From: Cryptomeria japonica
Taxonomy: Eukaryota; Streptophyta; Pinopsida; Cupressales; Cupressaceae
DNA: 64,000 nt
Assembly (NCBI RefSeq): GCF_030272615.1
Contig: NC_081408.1
Span: forward strand, 198,612,841 to 198,676,840
Reading direction: 5' to 3'
Shown one piece after another: positions 12,728-24,020 of this stretch. The notes below the pieces were generated by a model, which was not told the origin of the DNA, ran no database searches, and saw only the letters and a program-made list of their open reading frames with translations. How positions within the stretch are numbered: the first letter of the stretch is position 1; every line of letters starts with the position of its first letter. The position numbers and the translations under genes were made by a program.

Positions 12728-13433
12728 TGTAGACATAAAATTTTTCATCCTAATCTTGGGTGGATCCATTTCTTTTTCATGCATTATTCCATCTATTATC
12801 ATTTATCATCAATATTATCTATTATTAATATTATTATATATCATCAATAATATCTATATTATCATTTATCTATTATTAATATTATTATTTCATTTATCAT
12901 TTAATAATAAATTTATTCTATCATCTATATATTTAATAATAATATTATTATTTATCCATTTTCACAAACATATGCATGATCATTTACATCATTCATTTAT
13001 GCTTTCTCCTCTACCAGTTTACATCCACCTCACACATGTGGGATTAAACTCTCAAGTCATATTCTTTATCCCACATTCAAACCACAACATGGATTCACCC
13101 AAAGAATGCTTATAAAAGCATAGCCCCTCTCCCATTTTGGTATCCACGACTTTGCATTCAAAATTCATTGCTTGCATCCATCTCTTGCATTTTGATAATT
13201 TTATTTCTTCAATCTCCATCTTTCATAGCTTCTTGTGCACATGCTTTTTGAGAGCACTTATCATTTGAACGCAAGATCTTTATAAGTAGGAGGATAATGG
13301 AGTGAGATATTTTGTTTAATGCATGTGTGTGTGTTTTTTTCTTTTGGTTTTGCATGTGTGTTTTGCAAGTACTCTATTGAGAGTGTTGGATTAAATATGG
13401 ATCTTAACTCCATAAGATCATAGACATTTTCCT
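12728..13433 (+). repeat. LTR 5' portion with TATA box
   Basis: It starts TGTAGACAT directly after the polypurine tract. After an ATT-rich microsatellite-like zone (12780-12960, repeats of ATTATT and ATCAT) there is a TATA-like box CTTATAAAAGC near 13109, followed by a pyrimidine-rich stretch as in an LTR U3/R junction. No matching 3' end (GTCTACA) appears before 24207, so either the LTR is very long and interrupted or this copy is truncated. The 143-codon frame at 12684-13115 runs through the ATT repeat and is not a gene. Confidence 0.5.
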
Positions 13434-13915
13434 TCATTCACAAACCCTTGGTAGTGTCAAGTTGAACTCTGGTTGTGTTGGGTTGAATAAGTTTTGATTA
13501 GATATTTGATTGAATGAAGTTTGATATGGGATTTGGCTAAAGGTTGTGTTCATTGTTTGGAAGCAGGTTTTCATTTCTATAATTTGTGAGATGAGATCCA
13601 GTTTGTCTGATTGTGCGATGAGAGATTGTATGTCAATCGCCTCAAAGTTTGGATTTGGATCTTTAAATTTTTGAAATAGTTTGGACATCTAGGATCTCTA
13701 TTTCTCGAGCTAGATTTTCCTCTAGTGATGGAGAAGGAGGGATGGAATTAGTTTGGTCATGGTACATTTGATCCAAGTTTTGGGACATGTATAAGTTAGA
13801 TTGGCATGATTGACTGGTCAATTGTGATGACATAGTCCCATGAGAGTTTGAAGATTGATATGGGGATGATGGTCTTTCAATTGGAGGGTCACCTTCTCTA
13901 CGATACTAATAATGT
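13434..13915 (-). pseudogene. Antisense reading frame in gypsy LTR/UTR, function unknown
   Basis: Read on the minus strand from about 13915 down, the sequence gives RPSSPYQSSNSH, then SLEENLAREIEIL; after one frameshift near 13690 an 84-codon frame (13434-13688) continues with SKLFQKFKDPNPNFEA, rich in Ser, Gln, Asn and Phe. The composition looks like protein rather than random AT-rich DNA. Plant Tat-lineage gypsy elements such as Ogre, Retand and Grande often carry an extra antisense ORF outside gag-pol, so this may be such an ORF. I recognise no domain. Confidence 0.35.
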
Positions 13916-14625
13916 CAAGTCATCATGTTTGTTTTGGACTAAGATCAAGGATGTTTGGTGATGAAATTGAGCCAATGCTTTGATTTATTTGTTGAGCCTT
14001 TCTTGAAATCTTTGAGATTTTGGATGTAATGAAATGTAATTAAGGGAGTGCCCAATGCAACTATAAGGTGCAACCTATGTTTTTGTGGTTTTCAAAGATG
14101 CAATTTATGGATGAAAAATGCAATCTATCTTTTTGGGATTTTCAAGATTTAGAAGACCTTAGAAATGCAAATCTAGGGACGTAACCCTAAGAGATTGAAA
14201 TGAAGCTATGACCTTAAAGGATCAAAAGGGATAAAATAATAGACAAAGGACAAAGTCATACCCATCACTAGACAAATGAGCTAGGGTTTTGACTTGATAA
14301 TGTTGCTAAAGGACAAAGTTAGACAAGGTATAAGTCCTTAAAAATAACTTAGGATTTGATCTAAGACTTGATTTTTGGGATTTTCAAAACCTAATTTTAA
14401 GAATATAAATGCAAGCTACGCATGAAAGATTTTGAGATTTGGACTAAGCAATGACCTATATTTGAGACAATGCAATAATGAAAGATTATGATTATGCAAT
14501 ACTTAACTTAAGATGACACATATGTTTTAAAATGCAAGGTTGAAATGAGATTCCAAAGCTGATATTTTGATCTCCCATGTGTATTCAAATTTGAATGTTT
14601 TTGAGATAATTGTCAGACCAAACTT

Positions 14626-14733
14626 TGAGACCAATTTGAGATAGTTTTGAGACCAATTTGAGATAGTTTTTGAGACCAATTTTTGAGATAGTTTCGAGAT
14701 AGTTTCGAGATAGTTTTGAGACCAACTTGTTTT
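14626..14733. repeat. Minisatellite, GAGACCAATTTGAGATAGTTTT unit
   Basis: About five imperfect tandem units of 11-25 bp built from GAGACCAATTT and GAGATAGTTT(T/C). On the minus strand it translates as repeated SQNYL and TISK-like words, which explains the two overlapping minus-strand open frames at 14527-14763 and 14613-14969; neither is a gene. Confidence 0.8.
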
Positions 14734-14763
14734 GACAATTTTGTTTGAGTAATTGTTTGACAA

Positions 14764-15654
14764 TTTTGGGATTGATTTGTTTTGATTGAAAGATTTTTTA
14801 TGACACTCACATAAGACACTTCAATCAAAATAGATAGAGGGTGGTGCTCACTCCCCCAACATGACACCAACACACATTCTATCTTACCCCAAAGGTTTGA
14901 AAACATTGTGGATTGGGGAGTTTCATATCTCATAATGCAAGGTTCATGGAGGGTATCTGCAGGGTACAATTTGCACTCCTTGAATAAAAAAATATGGGAT
15001 TTGGGCTACTAAAATAATTGGTTTGTAGTGGAGGAACTTTGGGGCCTGACGCTTATACATGCGACATTGACTCATTAAAGATCCTATCCCAACCCTTATA
15101 AAAAGGGGTTAATATACCTCACACGAGTGTGGGTACTCAATAATTGTTGGTATAGATGAACATCACCAAGTAGCTTTGGCTTTATACTAGGCCATTTATA
15201 TAATATATCGAAGGAAAGTACCTCTTAGAGTTGTGCCTTGGGGTAAGTACTTTTTCCCACCAAGGAATACTCTCTTCTACAAAAGAAAAATTTAAGGTGT
15301 CATTAACACTTTTCTCTTACACCTAACAAAGGGGAGAGGATACTCAATGCAACGGTAGGTCCGCCCTACACAATGCAAGTGCACAAGACAAAGAAAACAC
15401 ACATTTGTTCATTAATCTTAGCAAAATAAGTGTGTTTTAAGCTATGAAAACAAACATGCAGTTGTTTAAAATCACAAGTCTTTGTCAAGCATCCTACATC
15501 AAACTCATTAGTATTTTTCTCATAAGATCTTCATCCCATGATCGCCACAATGCCAAATAAAACCATTAGTAACATCAAAATCATTTTATGCAAATCAAAT
15601 CAGATGCTTGCAGATTTGAATCATAATCCAAAACAAAAAAACACTTTTCACCAG
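14764..15654. other. Non-coding element-internal sequence
   Basis: No gene is supported. The stretch continues the gypsy-associated non-coding DNA. It contains TATAAAAAGGGG near 15099 and several AAGTAC/CCTT words, but nothing identifiable. Confidence 0.3.
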
Positions 15655-15800
15655 TCAACCGCATAGTTATGGAGCTCAACTATGCAGAATCAGGACCCAA
15701 CTATGTAGAAAAAAGGCCCAATTGCGTAGAATAAAGGCTCAATTACATATAATGAGGCTTCAACTATGCAAAAGCAGGCCTGAACTGTGCAACAGAAATA
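15655..15800. repeat. Minisatellite, CAACTATGCAGAA unit
   Basis: About five degenerate units of roughly 27-32 bp, each with a form of (C/A)AACTATG(C/T)AGAA and a G/A-rich spacer such as TCAGGACC or AAAGGCC. A single related word, TCAACTATGCAAG, occurs near 149 in the first LTR-like block, and related words recur near 16440-16500. Confidence 0.7.
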
Positions 15801-15889
15801 CAAAATTGTTCAAAACATGAAAATGATTGCATAAAACCTTAATTTTGACATTCAGATACTACAATTGACCAAACATGAAAAGATCCAAC

Positions 15890-16290
15890 TAAGAATTGTC
15901 CAATTTAACCCTTATATTAAACTAAATGTCAAATTGTAGGGTTCATTTTAACTAATTTGCAAAAATAAAATGGGAAATTGAAACCAAATTGAAACCCTAA
16001 TTAGGCTAGATGAGATTCATTTTAACCACTTAGCAAACTAAAAAGAGAAATTGATGCCAAATTGAAACCCTAATTAGGCTAGGTGATAATTCATTTAAAA
16101 CCTTTTGTAAAATAGAATAAAAATTTGTTGTCAATTAAAACCCTAATTAGACTATGTGATGATTCATTTTATCCAATTAGCAAAACAAAATAGGAAATAG
16201 TTATCAAATTGATCCCCTAATTAGGCTATGTGAGAATTGTGGTTCATTGTAACCTTCTAATAAAACTAAATACAATTTGTGGTTTATTTT
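15890..16290. repeat. Tandem repeat, ~75-bp unit with AAACCCTAATTAG
   Basis: About five imperfect units. Each has AACCCTAATTAG(G/A)CTA, then a TGATTCATTTTAACC-like word, then AGCAAA(A/C)TAAAAT(A/G)GGAAATTG. The AAACCCTAA word resembles the plant telomere repeat but occurs only once per unit, so this is not a telomeric tract. Confidence 0.75.
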
Positions 16291-16559
16291 AGCATTATTA
16301 AATGAAAATATCCTATAACTATCATAATCATTCACATCAGAACCTTGCATGTTAGAGAAATAAATCATCAAAATCTCGCATGCAAACATAGATAAATTTT
16401 TTAAGTAAGATCAACTAGGCAACAAAAGGGGCCATCTACATGGTAACTAGCCACAACTGCATAGGTATAAGGGCCAACTATGCAGGTTTGAGGTTCAATT
16501 GTGTATATCTACTTCTGGGATGCATAGAAGATGAGCATCCATTCTTTTGCACTTGCATG

Positions 16560-17343
16560 CAAACATAAACAAAATCATCAAATTTGGACGTGATTCACAT
16601 CATTCACCAAAATGTCGAGTAGGAAAATGGTTAGAAATAAGCATGATATCATAAGCCAACCACAAAGAAAATAACACGCGTACTAATCCTAATCAACCCG
16701 ATAGAGGTATCAAAAATGAAATGCAAACAAAACAATGTGAACTCAAAATGATATCACCAAAACACATTCCTTTGACGTTGCTTCATCGTTCTTTCTTTCT
16801 CCTCTAATGGTGTGTAGCTCTCAATTAGGTGAGTGCAAATATGATTAAAAGCAAAGCGACTTATGTGACATGATTGTGAGGATATTCAAAAAGCATGGTT
16901 ATGAGAATGAGCAATGAGAGTTCAATTTATAGCATTCAAAGACCAAATGGACCAATAAGATCAAATTCAATCAATGGACAAAATTGGATGAGAGATTGAG
17001 TGAAGTGGAATGAAATAGGAAATGTTTCATTTGCAAGCAGAGAGAAATGGGAAATATGTCATTTGTAAGTGGAGAGCAAAATAGAAGGTAGATGGAGTTA
17101 AGTGAAGATAATTAATTAATATGTTCATTCAAAACTCATAATCAGCCAATTAAATATTTCATTTAACTGTGACAAGAAATAGGAGATAAATAAACTAACA
17201 AATATTAATTTAACAGTGAAAAAGGAAATGGAATGAGAAATTTAACAAATATTAATTTATTAATTCATTCAAAACTCATAATTAGCCAATTAAATATTTC
17301 ATTTAACTATGACAAGAAATAGGAGATAAATAAACTAACACCA
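16560..17343 (+). repeat. LTR-like sequence upstream of the copia insertion, with an internal duplication
   Basis: Layout as in the other LTR-like blocks: ATGAAATGCAAACAAAAC near 16705, a C/T-rich stretch with TTCTTTCTTTCTCC near 16790, a TATA-like ATTTATAGC near 16925, then an AT-rich tail. A ~77-bp segment (17124-17200) is repeated at 17264-17340 with few changes. The copia element interrupts it at 17343. The block probably continues after that element as the minisatellite at 23660. Confidence 0.45.
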
Positions 17344-18340
17344 TGTTGGTATTATGGATGTGTTGCATTGGTTTTGTCATTGATGTCAACACTTGTCAAC
17401 ACTTGTGAACACTTATCAGCACTGAAGATCTTTGGTTATGTTCACCGGCATGTTCAGTGACTTATGCACAATCACCGGTATCTGGTTCACCGATAGGTTA
17501 TATTGTTCACCGGCACTAAGGATGATCTATTATCATCTAGAGATTACTTGGTTATGTCAAAGATATTGTTTGGACACTTGGTTTTGGTGATTTGGTTATT
17601 GGTCTAATCGAGTTTGCATATTTGATGTTACCGACAAATAGGTCTAGGTTATGGACCGGCAAGCGTTATCTATTCCAGATCAGCACGACACGTTATGGAG
17701 ATGTTTTATTGATTGGTTATTATTGTAAATGCATTGAGCCGACATGATGCATCACATATTGATTCATTTATAATTGATTTAATTGTAATATTCTTAGTGA
17801 GCCGACCTACACATTTGGTCTTAGGTTTTGGTATATATGTAAGATCTCATTTGTGAGATTAAAAAAGTAAGAAGGTGTGGTAGAGGATTGCAATAAGTTA
17901 TATACGAATATAAGTAGAGCTATACATGCAGACATCATTTGAAGATTCAAGGAAGGTATGAAGAAGACAATCAGATCTTAACCAGTACTGAATCCAGCAT
18001 ATGAAGATGCTATTTTGAGCAGTACACTATCATCAGTATACACATACTATCTGCAGTAGTATCATCTGATTATGGGTAAAGTTTCCCACCATGGTTTTTC
18101 CCCTTACAGGGTTTCCATGTACAAATATCTGTGTTATGTGTTGTGGATGTTATTTGTCTTTTGTTTCATGCATTAAACTTTACCAGTACTGTTATTAACT
18201 ATTAAACTATCTACCAGCATTAAGTTTGGTTTACCGGTATTATGCATTAAGTTTGGTTAAGTTATATTTGGGTTGAAATTAATAGACAACTGATTCCCCA
18301 CCCGCCCCCCCCCCCCCTCAATTGCCTCTGGGTCCTAACA
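17344..18340 (+). repeat. 5' LTR of copia element 1 (997 bp)
   Basis: TG...CA boundaries fixed by the target-site duplication on the left and the primer-binding site on the right. It contains repeated CACCGG/CACCGAT words and a C homopolymer run near 18302-18317. It holds ~214 bp (17881-18094) and one 27-bp repeat unit (GCATTAAGTTTGGTT at 18217 and 18244) that the 3' LTR lacks. Confidence 0.95.
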
Positions 18341-18342
18341 AT

Positions 18343-18354
18343 TGGTATCAGAGC
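18343..18354 (+). other. Primer-binding site (initiator tRNA-Met type)
   Basis: TGGTATCAGAGC lies 2 bp after the 5' LTR. It is the standard plant LTR-retrotransposon sequence complementary to the 3' end of initiator tRNA-Met, where minus-strand DNA synthesis starts. Confidence 0.95.
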
Positions 18355-18397
18355 TAAGTCCTCTTTTTGCAGAAGTTTAACAGCTTGAGGAGATTCT

Positions 18398-19486
18398 ATG
18401 GCAACTAACTATTTTAGGAAGGACAGTATGAAGCTTGATGGAACTAACTATGGTATATGGAAGATCAGAATGGAGACACATCTGAATTGCATTGGAAGAG
18501 ACATATGGGATGTTACAAAGAATGGCTATGTTGGTCCTACATAGAGTCAACCTAATCCACCAACTTTGGCTAAAGATCAGGAGAATGATTGCAAAGCAAG
18601 AGAATAACTTTTGAGCGCATTGTCAAATTAGAAAATCATGGGATTATCATACCAATCTACTGCTAAAGCTATTTGGGATAAATTGGAGACTTTGAATGAA
18701 GGTGATACCATTGTTAAAATTGCAAAACTGGAATGCTTCCGGGTCAGGTATGAAAATCTGAAAATGGAAGAAGATGAAAGGATTTATGCTTTTATGGAAA
18801 GAGTTAATGAAATTATTTTGGGTATACAATGTTGTGGAGGATCCTTAAGTGAAGATGAAATTGTTTCTAAAGTTTTAAGAGCATTTCCATCAGCATACAA
18901 AATGAAAGTAACTGCTATTAATGAATTGAGAACAATACCTAATGCATCAGTATCTAGAAATACTTTGGTTGGAAAACTTTCAGCTTTTGAACTTGAGGAA
19001 TTTGGTCCTATTGCTACAATTAAAATAGATTTGGCTTTCAAAGCTTCATCATCTACAGCATCATCATCATCATCTGAAAAATCTAATTGGAAAGCACTCT
19101 ATGCTAGAGAACTTGAAGAAATCATAAGAGAGAATGAAGAACTTGAAGAGCTTGAAATACTATTTGCAAGGAAAATGCCTAAAGGTCCAGTTGGAAGTAA
19201 GTATGAAGGTAAAACACCATTTAAATATTTTAACTGCAATAAAACTGGTCATATGGCATCTAGGTGTCTTGATAGACATGCAAGATTGAAAGAAGAAGCT
19301 AAAAGAACATATAAGCCTAACCCTGAATATCAAAGATATAGATTTAAGAAGAATAGAGACAAATCATGTTACTATGTTGATGAAGGAGTTACTAATGATT
19401 TTGATGAGGAACCGACAGACAATGAATGGGCTTTTGTTGCAATAACAGAAGATCAACCAAAACCTACTATTCAACTAGTAGAGTAG
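18398..19486 (+). pseudogene. Copia gag (UBN2-type capsid and zinc knuckle)
   Basis: The ATG at 18398 opens a frame with the copia gag N-terminus (KLDGTNYGIWKIRME, then RDIWDV). Three in-frame stops in the first 80 codons (TAG, TAA, TAG) sit where Gln would be expected. The frame is then open from 18638 to 19484 and includes a UBN2-like helical capsid region (KAIWDKLETL, ERIYAFMERVNEI). Near codon 275 is a zinc knuckle reading YFNCNKTGHMASRC: the first Cys of CX2CX4HX4C is Tyr. The TAG at 19484-19486 is followed in the same frame by the protease, so it is a mutation in a gag-pol fusion rather than the gag end. Confidence 0.9.
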
Positions 19487-22400
19487 GCCCTAGCAGCTAA
19501 AATTGAAGAAAAGGATGAATGGATCATTGATTCCGTATGTTCACATCATATGACTAGTGATAAGAGTAAATTTTTAACCTTTTAGGAATACAGTGGAGGT
19601 CTAGTAAGATTTGGGGATGACAAAGCTTGTTTGATAAGAAAAAAAGGCACTATATCTTTTGATGGTAAGCACAATACTGATAATGTTTCTTATGTTGAAG
19701 GTTTAAAGCATAATCTTTTGAGTGTTGGTCAATTAGTTGAAAAAGGATTTTAGTTACAATTCAAGAATGGTACATGCAAAATCATGAATAGAACTGGTTT
19801 GGAAATTGCAACCGGTAATCAAACTAGAGGTAATATCTTTCATTTGAATAACAATGAGAAGGCATGCTTGATTGCGCATATTGATGAAAGCTGGTTATGG
19901 CATAAAAGACTTTGTCATGTAAATTTTGATTGCATTGTGAAAATCAATACAACTAAGGCAGTAAGGGATTTACCTAAGATTGTTAAACCTCAGAATATGG
20001 TATGTAAGGAATGTCAATTTGGAAAACAAGTTAGAGAAACTTTTAAGAGTATGTTCTTGACTTAATTCATACTGATTTATGTGGTCCAACAAGAACTAGA
20101 AGTTTACAAGGAGATAGATTTTTATGCTAATCATTGATGATTATTCTAGAGTGTGTTGGGTTACTTTTCTCAGGGAGAAATCAGAAGCTTTTGGGAAATT
20201 CAAACTATTCAAGGTGATGGTAGAGAATGAAACCGGTAAGAAAATAAAATGTTTGAGATCAAATCAAGGAGGTGAATTCACATCTAAGGAATTTAATACA
20301 TTCTGTGAAGTGAATGGAATCAAAAGACAATTATTAGCACCTCAGACACCCCAGCAAAATGGAGTTATGGAAAGGAAGAACATAACTATTTTGGATGCAG
20401 CTAGAAGCATGATATCAGAAGAAAACCTACCTCATGTGTATTGGAGAGAAGCGGTGAATACAATTGTTTATACATTCAACAGAGTTCACATTAAAGGTGA
20501 AATCGGTAAGACCCCTCATGAACTATGGTTTGGTAATACTCCTACTCTTAAATATTTCAGAATATTTGGAAGCAAATGTTATATTAGGAGAGATGATTAT
20601 ATTGGAAAATTTGATCCTAGAAGTGATGAAGGAATATTTCTTGGTTACTCATATAAGTGCAAGGCATATAGACATTTTAACAAGAGATTGCAAAAATTCA
20701 TTGAGAGTGCAAATGTGAAGATTGATGAACAATTTAGAGGTAATTCAAGGTCTATGGACTCTGAACCAGCAGTTGAGATAATCACAAATTAACCTACAAT
20801 AAGTACACTGGTACATAATGTTGATCCAATCACATCGGCATCATCTGAGAATTCCACAGTGACTGAAAAACAACAGCAAGTGAATACACCCAGGTATGTA
20901 AGATTGAATCACTTTGAAAGACAGATAATTGGGAATAAGTATCAAGGTATTATGACTAGAGGAATACTGACAAATGAAGAGGTATGTCTAATTTCTCAAA
21001 TTTAACCAACAACTATTAATGAGGCATGTGAAGATAAACATTGGATTAAGGCTATGGAAGATGAATTAGAACAAATTGAAAAGAATAACACATGGACATT
21101 GGTTCCCCGGCCTAAAAACAAAAATGTAATTGAAACTAAATGGGTATTCAAAAATAAACTTAATGAAGATGGTAAGGTAATCAGAAACAAAGCAAGATTA
21201 GTGTGTAAGGGATATTCACGGAAAGAAGGAATTGATTACAATGAAACCTTTGCACCGGTAGCTAGAATTGAGGCAGTCAGATTATTCTTAGCTTTTGCAG
21301 CACACAAGAACTATAAAGTATATCAAATGGATGTTAAATATGCATTTCTGAATGGTGATCTTGAAGAGGAAGTTTACATTGAACAACCTAATGGATTTTC
21401 TTTGATAGATGACAAAGATATGGTTTGTAGGTTAAGGAAAGCTTTATATGGATTGAAGCAAGCTCCTAGAGCTTGGTATGCTAGATTGGACAAATATTTT
21501 TTGAAGCTTGGTTACACTAAAGGTAATGCTGACAACAACTTATACTACAAAGTGACTAATGATGACATCTTGGTTATTGAAATTTTTGTTGATGATATCA
21601 TTTTTGGAGGAGAAGAAGGATTGTGTAAAGACTTTTCTAATAAGATGCAGGAAGAATTTGAAATGTCTATGATTGGGGAGATAAAATTATTTTTAGGATT
21701 GTAGATTTCACAAACTGATAAAGGTATATTCATAAATCAATCAAAGTACTTGAAGGAATTACTTAAGAAATTTAGCATGGAAAACTCTAAACCTGTAATT
21801 ACACCTATGACTAAAACTAATAAACTATCATTAAAGGATGAATCGACACCTGTTAATCTAACAAGATAAAAATCTATGATTGGAGGTTTATTGTATTTGA
21901 CACAAACAAGACCTGATATTATGAATGTAGTATGTACTGTTTCAATATTTCAAAGTAACCCTAAGGATAATCATGAATCAATAGTAAAAAGGATTTTTCG
22001 GTACCTACAAGGCACAACAAATCTTGGTTTATGGTATCCTAAAGATGAAAATTTTGATTTATGTGCATACACAGATGTAAATTGGGCAGGAGATGTAGAT
22101 GACAGAAAAATCACCACCGGCGGAGCATTTTTTTTTGGTAGCAGACTAATTTCATGGTTGAGCAAGAAACAAAGTTGTACATCACTATCAACAACAGAAT
22201 CAGAATATGTTGCAACAATAACTAATTGTACATAGGTATTATGGATTAAGCAAATGTTGAAGGACATAAAGGTAAAATGCAAAGAACCTATAATCATTTA
22301 CTGTGATAATATGGCAGCAATTGATATATCAAAGAATATGGTATTTCACTCTAAAACTAAAAATGTTTCTATCAAATTCAATTTTCTGAAAGTGAATGTT

Positions 22401-22538
22401 GAAGCAAAAGAAGTGAAATTGGTTTATGTGAATACCAAAGAGCAGATTGCATATATCTTTACTAAGCATTTGCCTAAGGAAACTTTTGAATATCTAAGAG
22501 AGTGGCTTGGAGTTATACCCTCACCAGTAGAAAATTAG
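19487..22538 (+). pseudogene. Copia pol: protease, integrase, RT and RNase H
   Basis: Same frame as gag until about 20047, where a frameshift moves it +1. Protease: WIIDSVCSHHMT, with the catalytic DSG changed to DSV. GAG-pre-integrase: WLWHKRLCHV and CKECQFGK. Integrase: HTDLCGP gives the first Asp, RSNQGGEF has Asn for the second catalytic Asp, and VMERKN gives the Glu. [33 protein letters not shown]-type [24 protein letters not shown] and FVDDIIFG (the Y/F-V-D-D catalytic box is kept). RNase H: AYTDVNWAGD, TESEYVA and YCDNMAAI, with the acidic residues kept. In-frame stops at about 19583, 19754, 20790, 21003, 21702, 21867 and 22233; the natural end is TAG at 22536-22538. Confidence 0.95.
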
Positions 22539-22894
22539 ACAGTTGAAACATGGCATCAAACCGACAGAATTAACAGAGAAATCTTTTTTTGGCTTTGATG
22601 AAGGGGAGCTACTTCTCAGGGGAAGTAGATTGAATAAATTTGGTTATAAGTTCTATGAATTGATTGTATTTGGTTTTGTATTGCTTTGGCATTTGATGTT
22701 AAAGGGGGAGAGATATCTATGAAAAAACACATTATCTTTTGGGGAGAGAATATTCATTGGGGAGATTGTTACTCTTTATATCTATATTTTGATTTCTGGT
22801 TAATGATCTCTTTGGGAGATTGTTGGTTTTTGGTTTTTGGCATTTCTGCTTTGGCACCTAGATAGTTTTTCCATCTTGTGTTGCCATCAATGCC
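22539..22894 (+). other. 3' untranslated region of copia element 1
   Basis: Non-coding stretch between RNase H and the polypurine tract. It contains repeated GGGGAGAGATAT and GGGGAGATTGT(T) words near 22706, 22740 and 22759 that resemble the true polypurine tract, and TTTGGCATT/TTTGGCACC words. Confidence 0.7.
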
Positions 22895-22906
22895 AAAGGG
22901 GGAGAT
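22895..22906 (+). other. Polypurine tract of copia element 1
   Basis: AAAGGGGGAGAT abuts the TGTTGG start of the 3' LTR at 22907, in the position expected for the plus-strand primer. Confidence 0.9.
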
Positions 22907-23654
22907 TGTTGGTATTATGGATGTGTTGCATTGGTTTTGTCATTTATGTCAACACTTGTCTTCACTTGTGAACACTTATCAGCATTGAAGATCTTTGGTT
23001 ATATTCACCGGCATGTTCAGTGACTTATGCACACTCACCGGTATCTGGTTCACTGACAGGTTATATTGTTCACCAACACTAAGGATGATCTATTATCGTC
23101 TGGAGATTACTTGGTTATGTTGAAGACAATTGTTTGGACACTTGGTTTTGGTGATTTGGTTATTGGTCTAATTGAGTTTGCATATTTGTTGTTACCGGCA
23201 AATAGGTCTAGGTTATGGACCGACAAGCATTATCTATTCCAGATCAGCATGACATGTTATGGAGATGTTTTATTGATTGGTTATTGTTGTAAATGCATTG
23301 AGCCGACATGATGCATCGCATATTGATTCATTTGTAATTGATTTAATTGTAATATTCTTAGTGAGCTGACATACACATTTGGTCTTAGGTTTTGGTATAT
23401 ATGTAAGATCTCATTTGCGAGATTAAAAAAGTAAGAAGGTGTGGTTTTTTCCCTTACAGGGTTTCCACGTACAAATATCCATGTTATGTGTTGTGGATGT
23501 TATTTGTCTTTTGTTTCATGCATTAAACTTTACCGGTACTGTTACTAACTATTAAACTGTCTACGAGCATTAAGTTTGGTTAAGTTATATTTGGGTTGAA
23601 ATTAATAGACAACTGATTCACCGCCCCCCTCTCAGTTGCCTTCGGGTCCTAACA
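22907..23654 (+). repeat. 3' LTR of copia element 1 (748 bp)
   Basis: Same ends and near-identical sequence as the 5' LTR, but 249 bp shorter. A ~214-bp segment is missing at 23444/23445, and the 27-bp repeat near the end is present once instead of twice. It is followed by CACCA, the target-site duplication. Confidence 0.95.
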
Positions 23655-23664
23655 CACCAAGGGA

Positions 23665-24020
23665 TACAGATTAGGTCAAATTGATGTCATAGGACGAAAA
23701 TGGGGTCGAATTGATGCTATAGGATAGAAATGGGGATAAATTGATGTTGTAGGATAGGAAATTGGGACAAATTGATACCAAAGGACAAGAAATTGAGACA
23801 AATTGATGCCAAAGGATAGAAATCTGGGACAAATGATGCCATAGGATTGAAATGGGGACAAATTGATGTCACTAGGACAAAAATAGGGACAAATTGATAT
23901 CATAGGACCAAAATGGAGACAAAATTGATGTCCATAGGATCGAAATGGGGATAAAATGATATCAACAAATGTAAAATTGGGACGAATTGATATCATTGGA
24001 TATGAAATTGGGATGAATTG
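23665..24020. repeat. Degenerate minisatellite, ~30-bp unit
   Basis: About 12 imperfect tandem units of roughly 27-33 bp of the form GGGACAAATTGATGTCATAGGA followed by (C/T)GAAAT. The array is interrupted or followed by a 180-bp non-repeat tail. The 106-codon minus-strand open frame 23676-23996 is only a translation of the repeat. Confidence 0.9.

Larger units (their letters stand above)
17344..23654 (+). mobile_element. Full-length Ty1/copia LTR retrotransposon (decayed)
   Basis: Both LTRs begin TGTTGGTATTATGG and end GGGTCCTAACA, and a perfect 5-bp target-site duplication CACCA flanks the element (17339-17343, 23655-23659). Order: 5' LTR, initiator-Met primer-binding site, gag, protease, integrase, reverse transcriptase, RNase H, polypurine tract, 3' LTR. 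This order (integrase before RT) defines copia. All domains are recognisable, but the frame has about ten in-frame stops and one frameshift, and several catalytic residues are changed, so the copy is dead. Confidence 0.95.

Noticed and set aside
12684-13115. 143-codon plus-strand open frame
   Set aside because: Crosses a polypurine tract and LTR start and is mostly translation of ATT-rich simple repeat.
15890-16290. Telomere-like AAACCCTAA words
   Set aside because: One word per 75-bp unit and not in uninterrupted tandem; this is a minisatellite.
23665-24020. Possible CRISPR-like regular repeat
   Set aside because: Units are contiguous and degenerate with no unique spacers, the context is a plant nuclear genome, and no cas genes are present.
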